Positions 6,610 through 13,204 of a stretch of 18,756 nucleotides of DNA are shown here, piece after piece. The notes beneath the pieces are model-generated. The model was not told where the DNA came from. It did no database searches and saw nothing but the letters and a program-made list of their open reading frames with translations. The translations under genes were made by a program, and so were the position numbers. Each line of letters begins with the position of its first letter. The first letter of the stretch is position 1. Origin of the DNA: an uncultured Bacillota bacterium (lineage in GTDB: Bacteria > Bacillota > Clostridia > Peptostreptococcales > Anaerovoracaceae); the NCBI GenBank assembly GCA_947302945.1, contig CAMYWZ010000003.1:1-18756 (forward strand), read 5' to 3'.

Positions 6610-8301
6610 ATGTCGGAAGAGAAGAAAACAAGTATCGCCGAGGCCGAGGAATTCAACAGGCAGCTTGCGCAGGAAGCGGCTGAACTCAAGAGGAAGGCAG
6701 CGGAAGCAGCCGAAGCGCTGAGGCTGAAGGCTGAAAGCGCGGCTACTGCTGCCGCAGAGGCAGCTGAGACAGCCTCCGGGGCCGTTGAGTCCGCCTTCGA
6801 GGCCGCAACTGACGTCAGGGAGCTGATCCCCGACCGTGCGGAAGAAACAGCCGGCGAGAATACCATAAAATTCAGAACGAAGAAAGTACCGTCCGCAAAG
6901 TCTTCAAAGAAGGCTGCGGCGAAGGCCGCTGCCGAAAAGGCGGAAACGCCTTCCGAGACTGCTCCTGCAGCGGAGGAAGCGCCGGCGGCCCAGCCGTCCG
7001 CGGAAGTTCCTGCTGAAGAAGCCGCGCCGTCAGGAGAGACGGAAAAGCTGTCGGAGGAGATCCTGCAGGCAGCGGCGGCAGAAGATGCTCCGGCCGCTGA
7101 CGAGGCGGCCCCGGAAGAAGCTGCCGTGCCGGAAAAGAAGTCCAGAAAGCAGCTCAGGGCTGAAAAGCGCGCTGCCAGGCAGGCCGAAAAGGCCGCAAAG
7201 AAAGCCGCAAAGGAGGCCGAAGCTCAGCCTGCACCGCAGGAAGACGAGTCCCAGCCCGAAGCCGAAGCTCAGCCCGCTCCGCAGGAAGCTGCGGTTCAGG
7301 CTGAAGATGCGCCGCAGACAGAATCTCAGGCGCCGGAGGCTTCAGAGCCCGCTCCGCAGGAGCCCGCCGCAGAGCCTTCGGACGCGCAGGGGGAAACTCC
7401 GCAGGAGCTCCGCCCGGAAGACGATCCCAGGCTCATACGTCTCGTCAAGCTCGAGGAAGCCAAGATAGCTGCCAGAAACAAGTCGGGGCAACACAGAAAA
7501 GGCGTGGGTTTCATCAGCAGCCTGCTCTTCGTGCTTGCGCTGCTCTGCGCCGTCTACGGAGGCATAGTGGTCTTCATACTCGGCACCGGAGCCTGGTTCA
7601 ACTTCATATGGCTGATAGCCGCCGGCGTGCTGCTCATACTCAGCTTCATACTTTCGCACCACTCGCGCCTGCCCAAGTTCCTGAAGGCGCTGCTGGTCCT
7701 CATCATACTCGCGTGCGCCGCCAACTTCGGCGTCTTCCTCTACAGGGACATCGTGTTCGCTGCTGAAGGCCCCGCCGAGAACGCCCGCTGGCTCATAGTT
7801 CTCGGAGCGAAGGTCAATGGCACCACTCCGTCCGTCGAGTTCCAGGCAAGGATCGATAAAGCCGCCGAATACATCCGCGACGCGGACTTCGCAAGGCTCC
7901 GCTCCAAGACGGCCGCTCTGCCCCCGATCGTAAAGATCATCACCACCGGCGGCAAGGGCGACGACGAAGGCGCCGCCGAAGGCGACGTTGCCGCCAGGGT
8001 CCTTCTGGGCCTTGGCTTCGATCAGGCAAGGATATTCACTGAAAACACCAGCAGCACCACCCTGGAGAACTTCCAGAACGCCAAGCAGATCATCATCGCG
8101 CAGGGCGGCACGGTCTTCGACGACGTGGTCGTCGTAACGTCCAGCTTCCACCTTTACAGGGCCATCAAGCTGGCCAAAGCCTGCGGCTTCAACTCGGTCA
8201 CCGGCCTGGGCAGCACCGGCCTGGCGGTCCTCCTCCCGCACTACTATCTGCGCGAATACGCCGCCATCATCAAGGAAGTATACTTGGGCCACTTCGGCTG
8301 A
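6610..8301 (+). CDS. YdcF/DUF218-family membrane protein with long low-complexity N-terminus
   Basis: The 563 residues fall into three parts. Residues 1-290 are Ala/Glu/Lys/Pro-rich and look like helical coiled stretches mixed with disordered Pro/Gln/Glu segments. They include a near-exact 10-residue repeat EAEAQPAPQE at 202-211 and 217-226. Three membrane helices follow at about 301-323, 329-349 and 358-378. A DUF218 (YdcF/SanA/ElyC-like) domain occupies about 393-563, with WLIVLGAK, TTGGKGDDEGAAEGDVA, ENTSSTTLENF and VVTSSFHLYRA matching the family motifs. Relatives are linked to cell-envelope functions, but no reaction is established. GGGGGA at 6599-6604 precedes the ATG. The gene stands alone between terminators. 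The domain call is confident; the role is unknown. Confidence 0.85.
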   Translation: MSEEKKTSIAEAEEFNRQLAQEAAELKRKAAEAAEALRLKAESAATAAAEAAETASGAVESAFEAATDVRELIPDRAEETAGENTIKFRTKKVPSAKSSKKAAAKAAAEKAETPSETAPAAEEAPAAQPSAEVPAEEAAPSGETEKLSEEILQAAAAEDAPAADEAAPEEAAVPEKKSRKQLRAEKRAARQAEKAAKKAAKEAEAQPAPQEDESQPEAEAQPAPQEAAVQAEDAPQTESQAPEASEPAPQEPAAEPSDAQGETPQELRPEDDPRLIRLVKLEEAKIAARNKSGQHRKGVGFISSLLFVLALLCAVYGGIVVFILGTGAWFNFIWLIAAGVLLILSFILSHHSRLPKFLKALLVLIILACAANFGVFLYRDIVFAAEGPAENARWLIVLGAKVNGTTPSVEFQARIDKAAEYIRDADFARLRSKTAALPPIVKIITTGGKGDDEGAAEGDVAARVLLGLGFDQARIFTENTSSTTLENFQNAKQIIIAQGGTVFDDVVVVTSSFHLYRAIKLAKACGFNSVTGLGSTGLAVLLPHYYLREYAAIIKEVYLGHFG

Positions 8302-8342
8302 CGCTTCACAGCCGGGCGGAAACCATATCACACAATAAAGAA

Positions 8343-8372
8343 AACAGGCAGGGCTTAAGCGTCCTGCCTGTT
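8343..8372. terminator. Bidirectional terminator between convergent genes
   Basis: A 10-bp perfect stem AACAGGCAGG (8343-8352) with CCTGCCTGTT (8363-8372) closes a 10-nt loop. Read on the minus strand it is followed by TTTTCTTTATT, a good U-tract for the membrane-protein gene arriving from 9095. On the plus strand it serves the DUF218 gene less ideally. It lies between the two convergent stops. Confidence 0.8.
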
Positions 8373-8385
8373 AGTTATATTGCTC

Positions 8386-8435
8386 TTTTAAGCCTTCCCC
8401 TTCAGGGGAAGGTGGTCCGAAGGACCGGATGAGGT
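8386..8435. repeat. GC-rich double-hairpin intergenic repeat (REP-like)
   Basis: Two adjacent perfect hairpins are present: CCTTCCCC-TTCA-GGGGAAGG (8393-8412) and GGTCC-GAA-GGACC (8414-8426), followed by GGATGAGG. From memory, this arrangement (CCTTCCCC hairpin, variable GC hairpin, GGATGAGG) recurs in intergenic DNA of many gut Firmicutes. Only one copy is in the window, so its repetitive nature cannot be shown here. No T-tract follows, so it is not simply a terminator. Confidence 0.55.
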
Positions 8436-8468
8436 ATTATTGGAACCATTCCGCCGCCTTTATACTTA

Positions 8469-9095
8469 TCAGTTACCCGGCGTCTCATCCTCCGGCCTGC
8501 CGACAGTCTCCGCGTAAAGGGCGCAGGCTCTTGACGAACGGTCGAACGAATTCAGCTCCATGATGTAGACAACCAGGGCCATGACGACTACAGCAAGCGC
8601 CGCCACCATCAGCAGAAACGGGGCGAATATCAGCACCATTGAAGCGCATGAAGCTCCTGCCATTATCATGTAGTACTTTTTGATATTCAGCCACTTTGCT
8701 GAAAGATTCGGGTCAGGCTGCGAGAGCACGTCGGCGTTCGCCGGATAGATGTTCATGGCGTAGAAGATGCCCAGCGCGAGACCGACCAAAGAGAGGATGA
8801 TACGCAGTGCGTACTGTTCGGGCGCAAGAAAGTTCTGTATCGCGGTCAGCAGCGCTATGCAGACATTCAGGATGGCCGCCTTACTGTAGCGCTCATCCTC
8901 TGTCCGAAGCTGCCAGATGAAGTACGAGCAGACAATGGACAGGACTGCCCTGAGTATGATCCCTGCCGTCACGAGCGCCGGATGATTCCCGACGATCCGT
9001 TTGTTCAGCACGACCCCGATGATCAGACTGGGTATGACCATCAGGAACAGGTACCTGTAGTACTTGCCGCACTTGGCATAATCGTATCCTTTCAT
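8469..9095 (-). CDS. Multi-helix membrane protein of unknown function
   Basis: I do not recognise this 208-residue protein. Five or six hydrophobic helices are visible at about 15-31, 40-62, 72-90, 97-117 and 141-180, the last probably two helices joined at APF. The N-terminus (KGYDYAKCGKYYRY) is basic and aromatic, and the C-terminal 25 residues are hydrophilic. The lack of charged residues inside helices gives no hint of a transporter class. The start is supported by TAAGGAGG (complement of 9103-9110), 7 nt upstream of ATG. It is transcribed alone, convergent with the DUF218 gene and divergent from the S10 operon. The coding call is good; function is unassigned. Confidence 0.75.
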   Translation of the reverse strand: MKGYDYAKCGKYYRYLFLMVIPSLIIGVVLNKRIVGNHPALVTAGIILRAVLSIVCSYFIWQLRTEDERYSKAAILNVCIALLTAIQNFLAPEQYALRIILSLVGLALGIFYAMNIYPANADVLSQPDPNLSAKWLNIKKYYMIMAGASCASMVLIFAPFLLMVAALAVVVMALVVYIMELNSFDRSSRACALYAETVGRPEDETPGN

Positions 9096-9126
9096 AGTAA
9101 AACCTCCTTACTCAATACTAATAATA

Positions 9127-9155
9127 AGTATACACGAATCGTGCCTGCCGCGCAA
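9127..9155 (-). promoter_or_regulatory. Probable promoter of the minus-strand membrane protein gene
   Basis: On the minus strand a -10 TATACT (9132 down to 9127, 5 of 6) lies about 17 nt from a weak -35 TTGCGC (9155 down to 9150). It is about 30 nt upstream of the start codon. The -35 sits inside a stable hairpin-forming repeat at 9141-9166. Confidence 0.4.
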
Positions 9156-9189
9156 GCGGCCGGCACCGGAAGAACCGTCCCTCCGGTGC
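9141..9189. repeat. Two overlapping GC-rich hairpins, REP-like
   Basis: The first hairpin is GTGCC-T-GCCGC-GCAA-GCGGC-C-GGCAC (9141-9166): two 5-bp stems around one mismatch with a GCAA tetraloop. The second pairs GCACCGGA (9163-9170) with TCCGGTGC (9182-9189) around loop AGAACCGTCCC. They share 9163-9166 and so exclude each other. AGAACCGTCCC-type cores are, from memory, common in dispersed clostridial repeats. No second copy is in the window. Confidence 0.4.
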
Positions 9190-9219
9190 TGTTTATGTCA
9201 ATTCTCTGAAAAACACAGC

Positions 9220-9251
9220 ATATTGGGGTCTTCCGAAAGAGGGCCCCATAT
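9220..9251. other. Stable hairpin in the divergent intergenic region
   Basis: ATAT-T-GGGG-TCTT (9220-9232) pairs with AAGA-GGG-CCCC-ATAT (9237-9251) around CCGA, with a 1-nt bulge on one side and a 3-nt bulge on the other. A short ATTTT follows on the plus strand. It could be a weak terminator, a repeat remnant or an operator. No gene depends on it in any obvious way. The stretch 9252-9365 shows nothing I can assign. Confidence 0.35.
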
Positions 9252-9369
9252 ATTTTGGCCTGATATGATACGCCCGGAAGAGTGTGCGTAGCAATCTTGC
9301 ACGATATAGGAGCCGGAGTTCCCGCAAAGCCGCTGAAATCAAGGGTTTTGGGCCTCCGAAACTTTTTTC

Positions 9370-9428
9370 AAAAAACTTCAAAAAAACAAAAAATAGTACT
9401 TGCTTTTTATATTCGCCGGTTGTATATT
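9370..9428 (+). promoter_or_regulatory. S10 operon promoter with A-tract UP element
   Basis: A -35 TTGCTT (9400-9405) and a -10 TATATT (9423-9428, 5 of 6) are 17 nt apart. A TG lies directly before the -10. Upstream, phased A-tracts at 9370-9393 fall where an UP element contacts the RNA polymerase alpha subunit (about -40 to -60 from a start near 9435). This fits a strong promoter for ribosomal protein genes. Confidence 0.75.
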
Positions 9429-9434
9429 ATTAGG

Positions 9435-9713
9435 GCTTGCTTAAGGCAGGGAAAGGGGCTCAGTATGCCCAAAACCATTGAAAAATGCGCTTTCCAGGCC
9501 AGCAAAGACGCAGGAAGTTGCTGCGCTATCAGGGAATTTCTGCAGAGAATTGTCGGTCCTTCGAGACCGGCGAAGGGGTTCTCGCAAATTTCTTTTGAGG
9601 GAGAAAACGCGGTACGCAAGAGCCCGTGTGCAACACCCATCAAAGCGAGAGCTCTCCTGGCACAGATATAGCGAAAATGTGCCGAATCACAAGGCGAAAG
9701 CCTCATCACAAGC
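9435..9713 (+). promoter_or_regulatory. Long structured leader of the S10 operon
   Basis: About 300 nt separate the promoter from rpsJ. By-eye pairings are: GGAAAG (9450-9455) with CTTTCC (9490-9495) enclosing GGGC-GCCC (9456-9470); a UUCG-type hairpin within CGGTC-GACCG near 9550-9567; GGCACA (9659-9664) with TGTGCC (9678-9683); AGGC-GAAA-GCCT (9692-9703); and a possible long-range stem GGGCTTGC (9433-9440) with GCAA-GA-GCCC (9616-9625). Leaders of this operon are autoregulatory in gamma-proteobacteria (by L4). I cannot match this one to a known leader class. An open frame of 68 codons at 9465-9671 lies inside. Confidence 0.45.
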
Positions 9714-9732
9714 AAGGAGGAAAAAACAAACA

Positions 9733-10041
9733 ATGAGCAGTCAGAAGATCAGGATCAGGCTCAAGGCTTACGATCACACAGCACTGGACCAGAGCGCGGC
9801 CAGAATAGCAGATGCCGCCAAGAAGACAGGCGCCGAAGTTTCCGGCCCCATCCCTCTCCCCACCGAGAAGGAAGTCATCACCATACTGAGGGCAGTCCAC
9901 AAATACAAGGACAGCCGTGAGCAGTTCGAGCAGAGGACCCACAAAAGACTGATCGACATCCTCAACCCGACGCCGAAGACCATGGACACTCTCATGAAGC
10001 TGGACATGCCCGCGGGTGTGGATATCGAGATCAAGCTGTAA
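9733..10041 (+). CDS. rpsJ: 30S ribosomal protein S10 (NusE)
   Basis: The 102 residues match full-length S10, from [12 protein letters not shown] to DIEIKL, including the [21 protein letters not shown] segment split here as [10 protein letters not shown] and [12 protein letters not shown]10 assembles in the 30S head and also serves as NusE in transcription antitermination. The ATG at 9733 is supported by AAGGAGG at 9714-9720. The frame is open upstream to 9478, but that extension has no family match. It is the first gene of the S10-spc operon and is followed by an unusually long 105-nt gap. Confidence 0.97.
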   Translation: MSSQKIRIRLKAYDHTALDQSAARIADAAKKTGAEVSGPIPLPTEKEVITILRAVHKYKDSREQFEQRTHKRLIDILNPTPKTMDTLMKLDMPAGVDIEIKL

Positions 10042-10079
10042 GTACAAGAGTAACGATAGATTACCAACGTGCTTTGAAT

Positions 10080-10120
10080 GATCGGCTATGATGAGCAACT
10101 ACGTGCGGCAGTAACCGATC
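10080..10120 (+). other. Structured gap between rpsJ and rplC
   Basis: The 105-nt spacer contains GATCGG (10080-10085) perfectly complementary to CCGATC (10115-10120), enclosing 29 nt. ACGTGC occurs twice nearby (from 10068 and from 10100). All other gaps in this operon are 24 nt or less, so the length stands out. It may be a protein-binding or processing site; no T-tract suggests termination. Confidence 0.35.
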
Positions 10121-10146
10121 CGCTGAAAGAACTTAGGAGGAAGAAA

Positions 10147-10776
10147 ATGAAAGCGATTTTAGGGAAAAAGGTCGGAATGACCCAGATCTTCTCCGAAGCC
10201 GGAGAGATCATCCCCGTAACTGTCATCGAGGCAGGCCCCGCAGTGGTCACCCAGATCAAGACAGTTGAGACCGATGGATACTATGGCGTTCAGATCGGTT
10301 TCGAAGACAAGAAGTCAAGCAGAGTCATCAAGCCCGAAGCCGGACACTTCAAGAAGGCCGGCGTCACCGCAAAGAAGCACCTCGCTGAATTCAGACCCGA
10401 AGAGGGCGAGACCTTCGAGCTCGGACAGGCCATCACGGTCGCCGATTTCGAAGTAGGAAGCAAGCTGGACATCACCGGCACTTCCAAAGGTAAGGGGACC
10501 CAGGGCAACATCAAGAGGCATCACCACAGAAGAGGCCCCATGAGCCACGGTTCCAAGCACAAGAGACTCCCCGGCGGCCTCGCGGCAGCCACCTATCCTT
10601 CCAGGGTATTCCTCGGAAACGACGGCCCCGGAAGAACAGGAAGGGATACAGTAACAGTCCAGAACCTGGTATTAGTCAAGACCATCGCGGACAGAAACCT
10701 GATGCTCGTCAAGGGCGCTGTTCCGGGGATCAAGGGCGGTCTTCTGAAGATCCGCACCGCCGTCAAGGGACAGTAG
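10147..10776 (+). CDS. rplC: 50S ribosomal protein L3
   Basis: The 209 residues are full-length L3, a 50S assembly protein whose central loop reaches the peptidyl-transferase centre. Family landmarks are KAILGKKVGMTQIF, IKRHHHRRGPMSHGS, VTVQNL and VKGAVPG. The ATG follows TAGGAGG (10134-10140) by 6 nt. A longer in-frame start at 10078 would translate through that ribosome-binding site and was not used. The loop near the catalytic centre reads RLPGGLA where most bacteria have PGS(I/M/V)G. The GKGFQG motif is GKGTQG, and the later FKGxxMxGxxG region reads FLGNDGPGRTG. These are notable departures in an otherwise normal protein. Confidence 0.95.
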   Translation: MKAILGKKVGMTQIFSEAGEIIPVTVIEAGPAVVTQIKTVETDGYYGVQIGFEDKKSSRVIKPEAGHFKKAGVTAKKHLAEFRPEEGETFELGQAITVADFEVGSKLDITGTSKGKGTQGNIKRHHHRRGPMSHGSKHKRLPGGLAAATYPSRVFLGNDGPGRTGRDTVTVQNLVLVKTIADRNLMLVKGAVPGIKGGLLKIRTAVKGQ

Positions 10777-10791
10777 GAAGGAGGAAGTCAA

Positions 10792-11415
10792 ATGGCAACA
10801 GTAAAAGTGCTGAACATGGCCGGAGCTGAGGCTGGCACCATAGAACTCAATGATGCAGTCTTCGGCATAGAGCCCAACGAATTCGCAGTTCACGAAGTCA
10901 TAAAGAACTACCTGGCCAACCAGAGGCAGGGCACACAGTCCGCCAAGACCAGAGGCGACGTCCGCGGAGGCGGCCGCAAGCCGTTCCGCCAGAAGGGCAC
11001 AGGACGCCACAGACAGGGCAGCACCACCGATCCTACACAGGTAGGCGGCGGCGTGGCATTCGCACCCAAGCCCAGAAGCTACAGATACAGGATCAACAAG
11101 AAGGTAAGAAGGCTCGCAATGCTTTCCGCCCTCTCCTCCAAGGTAAAGGAGAACGAGATCATCGTAGTCGACAAGCTTGAGTTCGCAGAGCCCAAGACCA
11201 AGGAAATGGTCAGGTTCCTCGAAGCCGTCAAGGCCGCGAAGAAGCCCCTGATCGTTACCGAGGCAGTTAACGACAACGTAATCAGAAGCGCAAACAACAT
11301 CCCCGGCGTCGCCACCACGACAGCCACCCAGATGAACGTCTACGAGATCATAGGCCACGACAGCTTCATCATCACCCAGGATGCTGTTAAGAAGATCGAG
11401 GAGGTATATGCATAA
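10792..11415 (+). CDS. rplD: 50S ribosomal protein L4
   Basis: The 207 residues are full-length L4, which helps 50S assembly and lines the exit tunnel with an extended loop. [19 protein letters not shown] (59-77) marks the loop, followed by [13 protein letters not shown] and [16 protein letters not shown]. The tip segment TTDPTQV (78-84) lacks the aromatic residue seen in many relatives. L4 of E. coli represses its own operon; whether that holds here is unknown. AAGGAGG at 10778-10784 precedes the ATG, and the stop overlaps the rplW start by one base. Confidence 0.97.
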   Translation: MATVKVLNMAGAEAGTIELNDAVFGIEPNEFAVHEVIKNYLANQRQGTQSAKTRGDVRGGGRKPFRQKGTGRHRQGSTTDPTQVGGGVAFAPKPRSYRYRINKKVRRLAMLSALSSKVKENEIIVVDKLEFAEPKTKEMVRFLEAVKAAKKPLIVTEAVNDNVIRSANNIPGVATTTATQMNVYEIIGHDSFIITQDAVKKIEEVYA

Positions 11416-11705
11416 TGAGTACTCCTTATGACGTAATAATCGCTCCGGTCATCACCGAAAAGAGCATGGACGACGCGGCTTCCAAAAAGTACACCTTCAA
11501 GGTCGCCAAGAACGCCACCAAGACCGAGATCAAGGCAGCTGTTGAGGCAGCCTTCGAGGTAACAGTCGACAAGGTCAACACCGCCAACTACGACGGCAAG
11601 CTCAAGAGACAGGGCAGATTCGTGGGAAGGGCCCCCGGCTACAAGAAAGCCATAGTCTTCCTGGCAGAATCCAGCAAGCCCATCGAGTTCTTCGAAGGAC
11701 TCTAA
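11415..11705 (+). CDS. rplW: 50S ribosomal protein L23
   Basis: The 96 residues are standard L23, with ITEKS near the N-terminus and [18 protein letters not shown], the rRNA-binding region. It sits at the tunnel exit and docks trigger factor and SRP. GAGGAGG (11398-11404) within the end of rplD precedes the ATG, which shares one base with the rplD stop. Confidence 0.96.
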   Translation: MSTPYDVIIAPVITEKSMDDAASKKYTFKVAKNATKTEIKAAVEAAFEVTVDKVNTANYDGKLKRQGRFVGRAPGYKKAIVFLAESSKPIEFFEGL

Positions 11706-11717
11706 AGGAGGCACAGC

Positions 11718-12551
11718 ATGGGAATCAAAAAGTATAAACCGACCACACCCGGTCTGAGGGGAATGACGGTCTCCACCTTCGAGGAGATCACCAAGACCAC
11801 CCCGGAGAAGTCCCTTACGACATCTCTTAAGAAGCACTCCGGAAGAAACAACCGCGGCGCCATCACCGTCCGTCACCAGGGCGGCGGCTCCAGGAGAAAG
11901 TACAGGATCATAGACTTCAAGCGCAACAAGGACAACATCCCCGCTACAGTCAAGTCCATCGAGTACGATCCCAACAGGACAGCGAACATCGCTCTGCTGG
12001 CCTACGCTGACGGCACCAAGACCTACATCATCGCTCCCAACGGGCTTGCGGTAGGAGACGTTCTCTACTCCGGCCCCGAAGCTGATATCAAGATCGGAAA
12101 CACACTTCCGCTCGCGAACATCCCGGTAGGTACCATCATCCACAACGTAGAGCTCAAGGCCGGCAAGGGCGCGCAGCTCTGCAGAGCAGCCGGAAACGGC
12201 GCTCAGCTGATGGCTAAGGAAGACGAGTACGCACAGGTCCGTCTCCCGTCCGGAGAAGTAAGAAAGATCCGCATGGAGTGCAGAGCTACCATCGGAGAGG
12301 TCGGCAACATAGAGCACGAGCTCATCAACATCGGTAAAGCCGGCCGCACAAGGCACATGGGCATACGTCCGACAGTACGCGGCAGCGTCATGAACCCGAA
12401 CGACCACCCGCACGGCGGCGGCGAGGGCAAAGCTCCCGTAGGACGCCCCGGTCCTGTCACCCCGTGGGGCAAGCCCGCGCTCGGATACAAGACCAGGAAG
12501 AAGAACAAGGCCAGCAACCAGTACATCGTAAAGCGCAGAGATCAGAAGTAG
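11718..12551 (+). CDS. rplB: 50S ribosomal protein L2
   Basis: The 277 residues are full-length L2, needed for subunit association and peptidyl-transferase activity. The conserved [13 protein letters not shown] (225-237) holds the His (230) matching the functionally important His229 of E. coli. The basic tail [17 protein letters not shown] is also typical. AAAGGAGG (11704-11711) is 6 nt before the ATG. No oddities. Confidence 0.98.
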   Translation: MGIKKYKPTTPGLRGMTVSTFEEITKTTPEKSLTTSLKKHSGRNNRGAITVRHQGGGSRRKYRIIDFKRNKDNIPATVKSIEYDPNRTANIALLAYADGTKTYIIAPNGLAVGDVLYSGPEADIKIGNTLPLANIPVGTIIHNVELKAGKGAQLCRAAGNGAQLMAKEDEYAQVRLPSGEVRKIRMECRATIGEVGNIEHELINIGKAGRTRHMGIRPTVRGSVMNPNDHPHGGGEGKAPVGRPGPVTPWGKPALGYKTRKKNKASNQYIVKRRDQK

Positions 12552-12572
12552 CCTGAAGAAAGGAAGAAGTAA

Positions 12573-12845
12573 ATGAGCAGATCATTAAAGAAAGGCCCGT
12601 TCGTCAACGAAAAGCTTCTTAAGGCTATCGACGAGATGAACGCCAAGAACGAAAAGAAGGTCATCAAGACCTGGTCCAGACCGTCCACGATTTTCCCGCA
12701 GATGGTCGGACACACCATAGCGGTCCACGACGGCCGCAAGCATGTCCCTGTATATATTACAGAAGACATGGTAGGTCACAGACTCGGAGAGTTCGCGCCG
12801 ACCAGAACATTCAGAGGTCACGCGGGTTCCAGCAAGGTCAAGTAG
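12573..12845 (+). CDS. rpsS: 30S ribosomal protein S19
   Basis: The 90 residues match S19 throughout: [29 protein letters not shown] and [19 protein letters not shown]19 sits in the 30S head with S13 and contacts the A-site tRNA region. The ribosome-binding site AAAGGAAG (12559-12566) is slightly weaker than its neighbours. Confidence 0.97.
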   Translation: MSRSLKKGPFVNEKLLKAIDEMNAKNEKKVIKTWSRPSTIFPQMVGHTIAVHDGRKHVPVYITEDMVGHRLGEFAPTRTFRGHAGSSKVK

Positions 12846-12857
12846 GAGGATTCTTTC

Positions 12858-13190
12858 ATGGAAGCAAAAGCAGTTGCAAAATATTTAAGGATGTCCCCCA
12901 CTAAGCTCGCACCTGTTGCGGACCTTGTAAGGGGCAAGAACATCGACGACGCGCTCACCATCCTGAAGTTCACGCCGGGCAAGAGCGCCGAGTACGTGGA
13001 GAAGGTAGTTCAGTCCGCTCTCGCGAACGCTGAGAACAACTTCAACATGGACCACGGCAAGCTCTACGTAGCCCAGATCTGTGTAAACCAGGGCCCCACC
13101 ATGAAGCGCTGGAGAGCAGGAGCTCAGGGCAGAGCAGGCCGCATCCTCAAGAGAAGCAGCCACATCACAGTCGTTCTTAAGGAAAGGTAA
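12858..13190 (+). CDS. rplV: 50S ribosomal protein L22 with altered tunnel hairpin
   Basis: The 110 residues are full-length L22, which binds all domains of 23S rRNA and reaches into the exit tunnel with a long beta-hairpin. The N-terminal helix region (KYLRMSPTKLAPVADLVRGK) and C-terminus (KRSSHITVVLKER) are normal. The hairpin tip reads MKRWRAGAQGRAGR (82-95). The near-universal PRAxGRA motif has become AGAQGRA, that is Pro87 to Ala and Arg88 to Gly in E. coli-like numbering. TAGGAGG (12843-12849) precedes the ATG. There is no frameshift around the change. Confidence 0.97.
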   Translation: MEAKAVAKYLRMSPTKLAPVADLVRGKNIDDALTILKFTPGKSAEYVEKVVQSALANAENNFNMDHGKLYVAQICVNQGPTMKRWRAGAQGRAGRILKRSSHITVVLKER

Positions 13191-13204
13191 TCGGAGGTTT
13201 ATAA

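Noticed and set aside
9367..9380. TTTTTT-C-AAAAAA inverted repeat as a terminator
   Set aside because: A pure A/T stem with a 1-nt loop cannot form a stable terminator. The A-tracts are better explained as an UP element.
9282..9464. Open frame running from 9282 through the S10 promoter
   Set aside because: It crosses a clear promoter and A-tracts, has no ribosome-binding site and shows no coding character.
9580..9625. T-box or tRNA-like motif in the S10 leader (GGTTC, GGGAGAAAACGCGG)
   Set aside because: No full T-box sequence, specifier or tRNA cloverleaf could be built around it.
9478..9732. Extension of the rpsJ frame upstream to 9478
   Set aside because: The translated leader has no S10 similarity, and AAGGAGG at 9714-9720 supports ATG 9733.
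10078..10146. In-frame N-terminal extension of L3 from ATG 10078
   Set aside because: It would translate through the strong TAGGAGG that serves ATG 10147, and L3 proteins start at the KAILGKKVGMTQ segment.
11340..12413. Long minus-strand open frame opposite rplB and rplW, and similar ones opposite rnfD (3367-4254) and rpsH-rplF (16408-17496)
   Set aside because: Shadow frames of conserved ribosomal or rnf genes with no family match or translation signal.
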